This document shows positions 54,529-63,349 of a stretch of 64,000 nt of DNA, one piece after another. A program made the position numbers and the translations under genes. Source of the stretch: Cohaesibacter intestini (GTDB taxonomy: Bacteria; Pseudomonadota; Alphaproteobacteria; Rhizobiales; Cohaesibacteraceae). The stretch lies in assembly GCF_003324485.1 (NCBI RefSeq), contig NZ_QODK01000002.1:1-64000 (forward strand), written 5' to 3'. Numbering within the stretch: the first letter of the stretch is position 1; each line of letters opens with the position of its first letter. Under the pieces are notes generated by a model. It ran no database searches. It was given only the letters and a program-made list of their open reading frames with translations, and was not told the DNA's origin.

Positions 54529-56154
54529 TCAGCGCCGCTTTTGCAGATGCTCAAACAGCCGCGCGATGGCCTCGGCTCCGGGATCAATGTGCCCTTCCAA
54601 CTGCTTGGAGCTGATATAGGCCGCACGCCCCGCTTTGGCGCTCAGCATCAAGGCTGTTTCATTGGCACCATCACGGGCTGCCTTGGCAGCCGCTGCAATA
54701 CCGTCACCCAACGCGTCAAGAGCCGGAGCCAGCGCGTCGACCATCGTCCGGTCCCCCAAACGTGCCCCGCCAATTTCCTGCATGCGAGCAAGCCCCGCTT
54801 GAAAGGCCTCGCGTGCAGGCAACCCGCTGGATGCGCCATCGCCTGTCGCCGCAAAGAAAATGGCGAGCAAGACACCAGATGATCCGCCCATGGTCTGGCT
54901 CAACTCCAGCCCAATGGCGCGATACAGTTGAGTATGGTCTGCCAGTGGCAAACGATCCATCGCATCAATCAGGGCACGCGCGGCCCCGGCAAGGGTTGAA
55001 CCGGTGTCACCGTCGCCGGTCTTGGCATCAAGGGCATTGAGATCATCATCCGCAGCAATCAACACCTTGCAACAGTCGATCAGGAACTCCCGCGTTGCGG
55101 CATGATCACTTGGCAGTGGCGTGATCGGTGTCAAGCCATCTGGCAAGGAGACAGTTTCAACCGGAGCAATCTCACAAACCCCCGGCCACGCCGCCACAGG
55201 TGTCGGCTGATCCAGCAACTGGATTTCCTCATTGCTTGCGGGATAAACCGAAATCGAGAAGCCATGCATGTCAAGGGATGTCATCAAGGCAGCCGGGCCA
55301 ACAATATACTCGATCTTCTCACCGATACGGGACTGGCTCAACTCATACAGCAGCACATTCATCTCAAGGATCGACGTGCCGCCGAGATTGTTGAGCAAGA
55401 CAACATAGCGCTCTTCGGGCATCAGGGTTTCGAGCTTTTCAACCATTGCCGACATGGCTTCCCTTGCATGGGTGAAGGCAACCTGCTCAACGCCCGCCTC
55501 GCCATGAATGCCAAGCCCCAGTTCGGCCATACCGTGCGGGATACGGTCTTCCTTTGGAGATCCGGGAACAGAACAGGTGCTCAGGGACATGCCGATGCTT
55601 TTTGTCCCGGCAATCACCTTGCGGGCCGCTTCGGCAATCGTTTCCAGATCCTCACCGCGTTGGGCCAAAGCTCCTGCAATCTTGTGCACGAACAGGGTCC
55701 CGGCAATTCCGCGCGCCTGCGGCAGATCCGGAAGAGCGATGTCATCATCGACGATGACCATCTCAACCTTGAGGCCAAAGGCCCGCGCCCGTTCAGCAGC
55801 AAGGCCGAAATTGAGCCGATCTCCGGTATAATTCTTGACGATCAACAGACAACCCGCCGGACCGGTGACCGCGAGAATGCCAGCCAAAACCGCATCCACG
55901 CTTGGTGAGGCGAAAATGTCGCCACAGACCGCTGCGGTCAGCATACCTCGGCCGACAAACCCGGCATGAGCCGGCTCATGCCCCGAGCCTCCGCCTGAAA
56001 CAAGAGCAACCTTGGAGCGGTCCCAGTCCTTGCGGGTCACCACCTTGATATGAGGATACCCGTCAAGGCGCAGCAATGTCCGTCCTGATGAGGAGACAAC
56101 GGCATCGATGGCTTCGAGGACCATGTCTTCCTTTTTATTCATAAAATGGGCCAT
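54529..56154 (-). CDS. Fused DhaK-DhaL kinase (dihydroxyacetone/erythrulose type)
   Basis: A 541-residue ATP-dependent kinase fusing DhaK and DhaL. DhaK has GGGSGHEP (54-61) and the covalent substrate His217 in GLGIHGEAG. DhaL has the Mg-ADP motif TGDGDTGSTLAG (379-390) and MGGSSGVL. Such kinases phosphorylate dihydroxyacetone, glyceraldehyde, or in some actinobacteria and rhizobia L- or D-erythrulose. The gene ends an operon with a complete ABC importer, so the imported substrate is probably its target or is turned into it. AGGGGAA precedes ATG 56154. Confidence 0.9.
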   Translation of the reverse strand: MAHFMNKKEDMVLEAIDAVVSSSGRTLLRLDGYPHIKVVTRKDWDRSKVALVSGGGSGHEPAHAGFVGRGMLTAAVCGDIFASPSVDAVLAGILAVTGPAGCLLIVKNYTGDRLNFGLAAERARAFGLKVEMVIVDDDIALPDLPQARGIAGTLFVHKIAGALAQRGEDLETIAEAARKVIAGTKSIGMSLSTCSVPGSPKEDRIPHGMAELGLGIHGEAGVEQVAFTHAREAMSAMVEKLETLMPEERYVVLLNNLGGTSILEMNVLLYELSQSRIGEKIEYIVGPAALMTSLDMHGFSISVYPASNEEIQLLDQPTPVAAWPGVCEIAPVETVSLPDGLTPITPLPSDHAATREFLIDCCKVLIAADDDLNALDAKTGDGDTGSTLAGAARALIDAMDRLPLADHTQLYRAIGLELSQTMGGSSGVLLAIFFAATGDGASSGLPAREAFQAGLARMQEIGGARLGDRTMVDALAPALDALGDGIAAAAKAARDGANETALMLSAKAGRAAYISSKQLEGHIDPGAEAIARLFEHLQKRR

Positions 56155-56163
56155 AGTGTTCCC

Positions 56164-57162
56164 CTAGTTGGCAATGCGATCGCCATCTGCATCAAAGTAG
56201 AATGGCTTCTCTGGCTGAATTTTGACAATGTCACCGCTATTGAGGCCCGTATGAGCGTCGGTCACGGTGACCAGATCATGATCTTTGAACGAGAGATGCA
56301 GCCGGGTCTGATCTCCCAGATGTTCTACCCGTTTGACGAAACTATCTTCCCCGGCCCCCTGCTCTATCTGTTCGGGTCGGAGCCCGATTGACTTCGCATT
56401 GGCAGGGGCATTGGGAAACAGATCCGCAGGCAAAATATTGATGCGTGGCTGCCCAAGGCGGCTGGCCGCATAAATGCTCACCGGATTTTCATAGATATCG
56501 CGCGGCGTCCCGAACTGGACCAGTTTTCCGTGATCCAGAACGCCCACATGGGTCGCGATGGTCATTGCTTCCACCTGATCATGGGTCACATAAAGCAGTG
56601 TCGCTCCGGAATGGGCCTGAATGCTTTTCAGCTCGATCCGCAAATCAGCCCGCAGCTTGGCATCAAGCGAGCTGAGCGGCTCATCCATCAGATAGATGGA
56701 TGGATTACGCACCAGCGCCCGACCAATGGAAACGCGCTGCATTTCACCACCGGACAGGGCCGTGGCCTTGTTATCCAGCTTGTGCGAGATCTGCAGGATT
56801 TCAGCCACATGGTTGACCTTCTCGACAATCTGATCTGCCGGTGTGTTCAGCAGGGGTGACTTGAGCGGAAATTCCAGATTTTGCCGCACCGAGAGATGCG
56901 GATAGAGCGAATATTGCTGGAACACCATCGCCACATTGCGCTGGGCCGGTGTCAGTCCCTTCATTGACCGATCGTCAATAAAGATCTCGCCGCTATCGGG
57001 CACGTCCAGCCCCGAAACCATGCGCAAGGTTGTCGTCTTTCCGGCACCGGTCGGCCCCAGCAACACAACAAAGGCACCATCAGGAATGGTCAGGGAAACA
57101 TTGCTCAAGGCAAGGTTGTCGCCGAATGCCTTGGTGACATTTTCCAATCGAACCTCAGCCAT
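56164..57162 (-). CDS. ABC transporter ATPase, second of pair
   Basis: A 332-residue MalK-like (CUT1) ATPase with Walker A GPTGAGKTTT, signature LSGGEMQRVSIGRA, Walker B IYLMDEPLSSLDA and a C-terminal TOBE/OB region from about residue 240. ATG 57162 is the correct start; the longer frame to 57219 overlaps the preceding gene. It overlaps the upstream ATPase gene by 8 bp. With that gene it forms a two-ATPase arrangement like GlpS-GlpT of rhizobial glycerol transporters. Confidence 0.92.
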   Translation of the reverse strand: MAEVRLENVTKAFGDNLALSNVSLTIPDGAFVVLLGPTGAGKTTTLRMVSGLDVPDSGEIFIDDRSMKGLTPAQRNVAMVFQQYSLYPHLSVRQNLEFPLKSPLLNTPADQIVEKVNHVAEILQISHKLDNKATALSGGEMQRVSIGRALVRNPSIYLMDEPLSSLDAKLRADLRIELKSIQAHSGATLLYVTHDQVEAMTIATHVGVLDHGKLVQFGTPRDIYENPVSIYAASRLGQPRINILPADLFPNAPANAKSIGLRPEQIEQGAGEDSFVKRVEHLGDQTRLHLSFKDHDLVTVTDAHTGLNSGDIVKIQPEKPFYFDADGDRIAN

Positions 57163-58252
57163 GATGCAGCACTCCTTCATTCGCTTCCGACACCAAAGCA
57201 CGTCCCTTGGTACCTTCAAAAACGGTCAGGGTGCGTTCATCGAAGTGAAGCCCGACAGTCTCGCCTTCTTTCACCGGCACTTTCGATGAAATGCGGGCCT
57301 TGATGACCCCGTTTGGCGTCTCGAGAATGACGATCTGGGTCGTTCCGAGATATTCACTCGTCAGCACCTTGCCCCGATAAGCGGAAGAGTCAGAAAAATG
57401 GATATGCTCGGGACGAACGCCCAGCGACAACTGACCCTCTGCCCCTTCGCGCGACACCGGCACCTTGATCTGATGCCCATACAGCGAAACGGAACTGGCC
57501 CCCGATCCGATCATGCCTTCAAACTCAAGAAAGTTCATCGACGGCGAACCGATAAAATCCGCAACAAACTTGGTTGCAGGCCAATCATATATCTCCTGCG
57601 GCTTGCCGAATTGCTCGACAACACCATGATTCATCACGACAATCTTGTCCCCCATCTGCATGGCCTCGAGCTGATCATGGGTCACATAGACGGTGGTTGC
57701 TCCCATCCGGTCATGCAGCGCCCGCAACTCCTCGGCCATATGCTCACGGAACTCCGCATCAAGCGCGCCCAGAGGTTCATCCATAAAGAAGGCCTTGGGC
57801 TCACGCACAATGGCTCGTCCGAGGGCGACCCTTTGTCGATCCCCACCGGACAAACCACCCACGGGCCGATCCAGCATATGCTCAATTCCCAGAATACAAG
57901 CGACGTCGTGAACCCGCTGCCTCGCCGCTTTCTTGGGCATGCCCTGACTAAGCAGAGGGTAGGCCATATTCTTCCCAACATTCATGTGCGGATAGAGTGC
58001 AAACATCTGGAAGACAAAGGCAATATCACGCTGAGAGGCTGGCTTCATGCCCACTTCCTCACCATCGATATAAATTTGCCCACTGGTCGGCAGCTCGAGC
58101 CCTGCCATCATCCGAAGGGTTGTGGTCTTGCCACACCCGGACGGCCCCAGAAGCATGAAGAACTCGCCATCTTCGATTGTGAAGCTCGAGGACTTCACCG
58201 CAGTGAATGCACCGAAATCCTTGCGCACATTTTCAATTCTGATCTGTGCCAT
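57155..58252 (-). CDS. ABC transporter ATPase, first of pair
   Basis: A 365-residue CUT1-type ATPase. Walker A is GPSGCGKTTT, Walker B AFFMDEPLGALDA. The signature reads LSGGDRQRVALGRA, with Asp where Gln is usual. The C-terminal OB domain is present. The two ATPases of this operon differ clearly in sequence, so they probably form a heterodimer rather than being a recent duplicate. The 62-residue membrane protein gene is 3 bp upstream. Confidence 0.93.
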   Translation of the reverse strand: MAQIRIENVRKDFGAFTAVKSSSFTIEDGEFFMLLGPSGCGKTTTLRMMAGLELPTSGQIYIDGEEVGMKPASQRDIAFVFQMFALYPHMNVGKNMAYPLLSQGMPKKAARQRVHDVACILGIEHMLDRPVGGLSGGDRQRVALGRAIVREPKAFFMDEPLGALDAEFREHMAEELRALHDRMGATTVYVTHDQLEAMQMGDKIVVMNHGVVEQFGKPQEIYDWPATKFVADFIGSPSMNFLEFEGMIGSGASSVSLYGHQIKVPVSREGAEGQLSLGVRPEHIHFSDSSAYRGKVLTSEYLGTTQIVILETPNGVIKARISSKVPVKEGETVGLHFDERTLTVFEGTKGRALVSEANEGVLHHG

Positions 58253-58255
58253 GGG

Positions 58256-58444
58256 TCACTCCGGAAAATGGCTGACGATGATGAACATCACAGTGCCAAC
58301 CAGCGTTATGATGAAGGAGTAGGTGAATAGCGACATAACCATTGGCTGCATCAGCATGACCACTCCAAGTGCGATGAGGATGGATGCCACCATCTCCCAT
58401 GGGCCACGTCTCAGGCGCAGCAAACCATTGACAAAATTCGTCAT
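58256..58444 (-). CDS. 62-residue membrane protein of the ABC operon
   Basis: Two hydrophobic segments (about 16-37 and 38-57) after a basic N-terminus (LLRLRRGPWEM). It begins 1 bp inside the permease stop region (overlap 58441-58444) and ends 3 bp before the first ATPase gene. Its place matches the small GlpU-like gene of rhizobial glycerol transporters. A role as an accessory membrane subunit is inferred from context only. Confidence 0.75.
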   Translation of the reverse strand: MTNFVNGLLRLRRGPWEMVASILIALGVVMLMQPMVMSLFTYSFIITLVGTVMFIIVSHFPE

Positions 58445-59379
58445 TTTCTTACAGCTCCGAACGTGATGCCACGCAGCAGATGTTTGCGTAGAAGGATGGT
58501 GAAGACCATGACCGGTAGCAGGAACAGGGTTGCGCCTGCCGCAACAGCCGGCCAGTCCTGTCCGCCGACACCAATAATCGTTGGAATGAAGGGCGGTGCT
58601 GTCTGGGCGGTGCCAGAGGTCAAAAGAACCGCAAAGGCATATTCATTCCAGGCAAAGATCAGACAGAAAATCGCAGTCGAGGCGATGCCGGTGGCGGCCT
58701 GAGGCAAAACCACCTTGTAGAAGGCCTGAAACCGCGTATAGCCGTCAATCAACGCTGCCTCTTCATATTCGATGGGTATCTCGTCAATGAAGCCATTGAT
58801 CAGCCAGACAGACAGAGACAGATTGACCGCCGTGTAAAGCAGGATCATCCCGGCATGAGTGTCATTCAGTCCCAGTTGCCGGAACATCAAAAAAATCGGG
58901 ATTGCAACGGCAATTGGCGGCATCATCCGTGTGGAGAGAATGAAGAACAGCAGATCATCCTTCAGCGGCACCCGGAACCGGGAAAAGGCATAGGCAGCAG
59001 CGGTCCCCAGAACGATTGCAAAGAAGGTGGACCCAAAACCGATGATCACCGAGTTGAAGAACCGTTCAGAAAAGCGGGATGGGCCAACAATGGTGTTGCC
59101 TTTCTCGCGCACCAGACGCTCATACCACGGCATGTCATCGGTGATCTGTGTGGTGTCATTCTGATTGATACGGGTCTGCGTGGTGAACAGGTTCACATAC
59201 CCCTCCACCGTCGGTTCAAAGACCACTTTGGGTGGATAGGCGATGGAATCTGGCGAGGATTTGAAGCCAGTCGCGATGATCCAGACCAACGGCAGCATTG
59301 TCAGCAGCGCGTAGGAAATGACCAGAATGCCGGCGAGCCATTTTTGCCGTTTGGACGGCTCTGTGACGGAGAAACTCAT
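58441..59379 (-). CDS. ABC transporter permease, second (CUT1)
   Basis: A 312-residue MalG-like permease with six hydrophobic segments. The EAA loop is EEAALIDGYTRFQAFYKVVLP, which couples to the ATPases. Start ATG 59379 overlaps the end of the first permease gene by 4 bp (ATGA); a longer frame to 59481 reads into that gene. The extended N-terminal periplasmic loop (about residues 45-105) is typical for this branch. Confidence 0.93.
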   Translation of the reverse strand: MSFSVTEPSKRQKWLAGILVISYALLTMLPLVWIIATGFKSSPDSIAYPPKVVFEPTVEGYVNLFTTQTRINQNDTTQITDDMPWYERLVREKGNTIVGPSRFSERFFNSVIIGFGSTFFAIVLGTAAAYAFSRFRVPLKDDLLFFILSTRMMPPIAVAIPIFLMFRQLGLNDTHAGMILLYTAVNLSLSVWLINGFIDEIPIEYEEAALIDGYTRFQAFYKVVLPQAATGIASTAIFCLIFAWNEYAFAVLLTSGTAQTAPPFIPTIIGVGGQDWPAVAAGATLFLLPVMVFTILLRKHLLRGITFGAVRK

Positions 59380-60323
59380 CTTTCTTTCACCTTGTTGAGC
59401 GCCTTGACATAGATGGAGGCCAGACCAAACACGGTCACGAACAGAATGACCGCATAGGCAGAGGCATAGCCCGTGCGCCACTTCTCGAAAGCCTCACGCT
59501 TGAGGTTGATAGAGGTGAGTTCCGTGGTTGAACCGGGACCGCCACCCGTCAGCTGAACCACCAAGTCGAACATTTTGAAATTCTCGATGCCGCGGAACAG
59601 CACCGCCAACATCAGGAACGGCAGCACCATCGGAATGGTGATAGTCCAGAATTGCCGCCACTTGCTGGCCCGGTCACATTCCGCCGCTTCATAAATACTG
59701 TCGGGAATGGAGCGCAGACCGGCCAGACAGATCAGCATCACGAAGGGCGTCCACATCCAGGTGTCCACGATGACGATGGCCCATGGCGCCAGAGACACCT
59801 CCCCGATCATCGTAAAGCTGGATGGATCCGCTCCGGTGAAGAATCCGATGATGTAATTGAACAGACCAATTTGCGGCTGATACAGGAAAGTCCAGAAGTT
59901 GCCGACCACCGCAGGCGACAGCATCATCGGCAGAACAATGATGGTCGTCCAGAGATCGTTGCCCTTGAACTTCTTGTTGATCAGATAGGCCAGAGAAAAG
60001 CCGATCAAAACCTGCAATATGATGGTCCAGACCAGAAAGTTGGCCGTTGCCTGCATCGTGATCCAGATGTCATTGTCTGTCAGGATGCGTTCATAATTGC
60101 GCAGCCCGATGAAATCGACGTCACGGTTGGGACGGTTGACGCGATAGTTGGTAAAGCTGAGATAGATCGTCCAGATCAGCGGGAAGATGTTGATTGCCAG
60201 CAACAGCACGATTGTTGGCGCAACAAAGATCCATGCGATGGCTCTGTCCGACAATCCTGTGATCTTATGAGCGACATCCGGCGGCGTGGACCGCGCAGCA
60301 CGCTCCAATACAGATTCCGACAT
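59376..60323 (-). CDS. ABC transporter permease, first (CUT1)
   Basis: A 315-residue MalF-like permease with six hydrophobic segments (first at about 31-53). The EAA loop is YEAAECDRASKWRQFWTITIP. It pairs with the second permease to form the channel for the substrate-binding protein encoded 101 bp upstream. The hairpin at 60353-60389 lies between them. Confidence 0.94.
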   Translation of the reverse strand: MSESVLERAARSTPPDVAHKITGLSDRAIAWIFVAPTIVLLLAINIFPLIWTIYLSFTNYRVNRPNRDVDFIGLRNYERILTDNDIWITMQATANFLVWTIILQVLIGFSLAYLINKKFKGNDLWTTIIVLPMMLSPAVVGNFWTFLYQPQIGLFNYIIGFFTGADPSSFTMIGEVSLAPWAIVIVDTWMWTPFVMLICLAGLRSIPDSIYEAAECDRASKWRQFWTITIPMVLPFLMLAVLFRGIENFKMFDLVVQLTGGGPGSTTELTSINLKREAFEKWRTGYASAYAVILFVTVFGLASIYVKALNKVKER

Positions 60324-60352
60324 AACAGTCTCTTAAAAAAGGGGTGCAGGGT

Positions 60353-60389
60353 GGCAATGCCGGGACGTCACTTTGTCTCCGGCATTGCC
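60353..60389 (-). terminator. Attenuator-like hairpin between binding-protein and permease genes
   Basis: GGCAATGCCGG (60353-60363) and CCGGCATTGCC (60379-60389) form a perfect 11-bp stem. On the minus strand a T6 run follows 11 bases later. Such intercistronic hairpins raise binding-protein mRNA over permease mRNA in many ABC operons. Confidence 0.7.
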
Positions 60390-60424
60390 GTCTCACCAGG
60401 AGGATAAACCGGGCTCAGAGAGGG

Positions 60425-61756
60425 CTATTTCTTGCCTTCATCCTCAAACACTTCGTCCCAATCCTTGACAAGGCTGTCCAACGCTTCTTTCGCTGTGCCC
60501 TGTTCGGCAATGACGTAATTGTGCACGCGGGACTGCATGGCCAAAAGCAGATCGGCATAGGCAGGCTCTGCCCAGAAGTCTTTCACAATCGCCATGGAGT
60601 CGAGGAAGGTCTGCGCAAAAGGCTGGCTTTTTGCAAAGTCCGGCGCTTCCACAACAGCTCGGAAAGCAGGTGCGCCGCCGGCATCCCACCATTTCTGCTG
60701 AATCTCGGGTTGTGCGAACCACTTGATATATTCAAGAGCGGCATCCTGCTTGGAAGAATAGGAAACCACAGAGATGCCCTGCCCGCCCAACTGCGCGAAG
60801 TGACCACCGGGGCCTTTGGGGTTGGAAAAATAGCCAGACTTGCCACCGCCGACATTCGGATCAGCTTCAACGCCGGGCCAGATGAAAGCGAAGTTCATCT
60901 GCATGGCCACCTGACCGGATTTATAGGCGTCGATATCTTCGGACATGTACCAGTCCGAGGAACCCGGAGGGGTGCAGCAATCATAAAGCGACTTGTAGTA
61001 TTCAAGCCCGGCAACGGCTTCGGGAGAGTTCACAAACCCTTCCAGTTCGTATGGCTTGTTCGGATCCTCATACTTGAAACCGTAATTGTAGAGCGCATTG
61101 GTCACACCCATCGTGATGCCTTCCGAACCACGCTCGGTATAGATGGCCGCTCCATAGACGGTCTTGCCATCAATTTCGCGTCCCTGGAAGAATTCGCCGA
61201 TCTGTTTGAGCTGTTCCAGTGTCTCAGGAGCGTCCAGCTTGTAGCCGTATTTCTCCATGAACTCCTTTTGCAGTTCGGGGCGTTCAAACCAGTCCTTGCG
61301 ATAGGTCCAACCAACCACGTCTGCATAGGCGGGCAATGCCCAGTAGTTCGGGGTATTCTTTGGCCATTCCGAATATCCGGTCACGGTCGCCGGAATGAAA
61401 TCATCCATCGAGATTCCCTCTTTCTCGAAGAAATCATTCAGTTTGACATAATGGCCATTTTCTGCGGCGCCGCCGATCCACTGGCTATCACCAATCATCA
61501 GGTCGCACAGTTTGCCGCCAGAGTTCAATTCGTTGAGCATCCGATCAGCGAAATTCGGCCATGGCACAAACTCGAAGCTCATATTGTGGCCGGACTTCGC
61601 TTCGAAATCCTTGGAGAGCTCAACAAGGGCATTTGCCGGATCCCACGCTGCCCAGCACAGGGTCAGATCCTCGGCCTTTGCCGCAGCGCTACCAAACAGG
61701 CAACTGCCGACGGTCAGCCCCAAAATTGCAGCAGAATTCAAAAACTTTGATTGCAT
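60425..61756 (-). CDS. Extracellular solute-binding protein (CUT1)
   Basis: A 443-residue periplasmic binding protein of the type 1 extracellular family. The signal peptide ends about residue 28 (GSAAAKAEDLTL). The mature protein has NELNSGGKLCDLMIGDSQW and WNYGF-like hinge regions, and a Trp-rich ligand area (WAAWDPANA, WPNFADRM, WTYRKDWFERPE). GGGAGGA stands 8 nt before ATG 61756. It is the first gene of an operon ending in a DhaK-DhaL kinase, pointing to a small polyol or ketose such as glycerol, dihydroxyacetone or erythritol. This is inference from context. Confidence 0.93.
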   Translation of the reverse strand: MQSKFLNSAAILGLTVGSCLFGSAAAKAEDLTLCWAAWDPANALVELSKDFEAKSGHNMSFEFVPWPNFADRMLNELNSGGKLCDLMIGDSQWIGGAAENGHYVKLNDFFEKEGISMDDFIPATVTGYSEWPKNTPNYWALPAYADVVGWTYRKDWFERPELQKEFMEKYGYKLDAPETLEQLKQIGEFFQGREIDGKTVYGAAIYTERGSEGITMGVTNALYNYGFKYEDPNKPYELEGFVNSPEAVAGLEYYKSLYDCCTPPGSSDWYMSEDIDAYKSGQVAMQMNFAFIWPGVEADPNVGGGKSGYFSNPKGPGGHFAQLGGQGISVVSYSSKQDAALEYIKWFAQPEIQQKWWDAGGAPAFRAVVEAPDFAKSQPFAQTFLDSMAIVKDFWAEPAYADLLLAMQSRVHNYVIAEQGTAKEALDSLVKDWDEVFEDEGKK

Positions 61757-62064
61757 GTGATGTTCCTCCCAATGTCGACCTCGCAAAAGACAAAGCGAAG
61801 CCGTCTCGAGCACTGCCGTGCCCAAGGTGCAAACCGAAACCGAGGCACGAGCCTCAACCTTGGTATGATTTCACTCCCTATTCGATGAAATGCCTTAAAA
61901 ACTCCCATTTACATAAGGCCCATCGCACTGTCACCATAACTGAGGTACGTGCGTCAATTCAAGAGAAAATTTTAACTCTCTTTACCAATCAGCTTGCTTT
62001 TCAAGGCGGTTTGTTCGAAAAATCTCATATTGAGGTGACCACCTCAGAACCAGAAGAGGGTCAA
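61757..62064. promoter_or_regulatory. Divergent control region with two GAGG-N6-CCTC palindromes
   Basis: The 308 bp between the ABC operon and the LacI regulator hold no gene. Palindrome 1 is at 61841-61856 (C-GAGG-N6-CCTC-A), nested inside a wider inverted repeat CCAAGGT/ACCTTGG (61822-61828 and 61857-61863). Palindrome 2 is at 62031-62046. One copy sits near each promoter. They are probably the operators of the LacI-type regulator. Confidence 0.6.
62031..62046. promoter_or_regulatory. Operator palindrome upstream of the LacI-type gene
   Basis: TGAGGTG-AC-CACCTCA has perfect 7-bp arms with a 2-nt centre. It ends 18 bp before the regulator ATG. LacI-family operators of about this size commonly overlap the promoter and give autorepression. 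Confidence 0.6.
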
Positions 62065-63087
62065 ATGAGGCCAACAACCAAAGATCTCGCAGAAGCCGCA
62101 GGGGTAAGTCTTGCCACCGTTGATCGCGTGCTCAACAACCGGCCAAATGCCAGCAAAAGATCCATTCAAAAGGTGAATGAAGCCATTGAAAGAATTGGTT
62201 TCGTCCGTAATTTTGCGGCGGTCAGTCTGGCCCGCAACAAAGCCTATAGAGTGCGCTTCATTCTCCCCACCGCAGGGGATCTCTACCTTGAGGAACTGCT
62301 CAAGCAAGTCGGTCATGTCAATGAAAGCCTTCAGCAGGAACTGGCCTCAGCGGACACCGTTCAGCTGCCGATGAATAATCCACATGCCGTGGCAAATTAC
62401 CTCTCCACTCTGGATGTAACCGACGTTGATGGCATCGCCATTATGGCCCCGGAATCGCCGCAGGTGCGCGATGCGATGACCCGACTGGGGGAACGCAACA
62501 TCAAGGTCGTTCAGTTCCTGTCAGGACAGGAAAGCCATGACGATCTGGATTTTGTCGGGATCGACAACTTCGCAGCCGGAGCGACCGCAGCCCGCATCAT
62601 TGGGCGATTTGTTGACAAGCAGCCCGGCAAAATCATGGTAATTTCGGAAACCATGCAGTCGCTGGACAGCATCGAGCGTCGTCTGGGCTTTGATCAGATC
62701 ATCAATACCGAATTTGGTCATCTCTCTGTCTTGCCTTCACTGGAAACCTACGCCGATGACGCTCGCGCCCACAGGATCATCGCCAGACAGGTTGAGAGAA
62801 ATGACGATATTGTCGGCCTGTATGTGATGAGTTCCGAAGCCCGCGCCCCCGTCGTCCAATGTGCGCGATCTTGCGATCTGGCGAGCCTGACCGTGGTTGC
62901 CCATGAACGCACACCCTTCAGCGAACAGGCTCTCAAAACCGGAGACATAGACGCCATCATTGCGCAAAACCCGAACAGCGCTGTACGCAAGGCCGTGCGG
63001 ATGCTGCGCACAAGAAGCGAAAACAGAGAGCCGGACCTGAAACAGGAAAATCTACGCATCGAAGTCTTGCTGAAGGACAATCTTTGA
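62065..63087 (+). CDS. LacI-family transcriptional regulator
   Basis: A 340-residue LacI/PurR-family repressor. The HTH at residues 4-23 (TKDLAEAAGVSLATVDRVLN) and the hinge helix region near residues 45-60 (NFAAVSLARNKAY) are clear. The type I periplasmic-binding-like effector domain (about 62-340) follows. AGAGGG is 6-7 nt before ATG 62065; a far longer frame to 61561 crosses the palindromic control region and is not plausible. It is divergent from the kinase-transporter operon and probably represses it, lifting when the sugar or polyol binds. Confidence 0.92.
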   Translation: MRPTTKDLAEAAGVSLATVDRVLNNRPNASKRSIQKVNEAIERIGFVRNFAAVSLARNKAYRVRFILPTAGDLYLEELLKQVGHVNESLQQELASADTVQLPMNNPHAVANYLSTLDVTDVDGIAIMAPESPQVRDAMTRLGERNIKVVQFLSGQESHDDLDFVGIDNFAAGATAARIIGRFVDKQPGKIMVISETMQSLDSIERRLGFDQIINTEFGHLSVLPSLETYADDARAHRIIARQVERNDDIVGLYVMSSEARAPVVQCARSCDLASLTVVAHERTPFSEQALKTGDIDAIIAQNPNSAVRKAVRMLRTRSENREPDLKQENLRIEVLLKDNL

Positions 63088-63349
63088 AAGCCAGCTCGGT
63101 GGAAAAATCCAAAGGATGAACCGATGGGGTAAATCGTTGACGACAAACCGCGCTTCGATAGCGCCGTGATATTCGAACAATTTGAAGCAACCATTTACAA
63201 GAACTTTAATATACTTCCCGTTTAACGACATTGCTGATTATTAATTACTTTACTCATGTGTGATAAAAACACGTTGCTCAAAAAGCCTATTCAAGAATAG
63301 AGCCGGGATCAATTTCAGGTCCCTAGGAAGAATGGCGGGGGACAAACAC
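63088..63349. other. Spacer before the EIIC-like gene
   Basis: About 260 bp without a gene, rich in A and T from 63,190 onward. No clear terminator or promoter is seen. Confidence 0.35.

Noticed and set aside
61561-62064. N-terminal extension of the LacI-type regulator
   Set aside because: The extension crosses the binding-protein signal peptide and the palindromic control region and is Pro/Lys-rich with no LacI similarity. The HTH starts right after ATG 62065.
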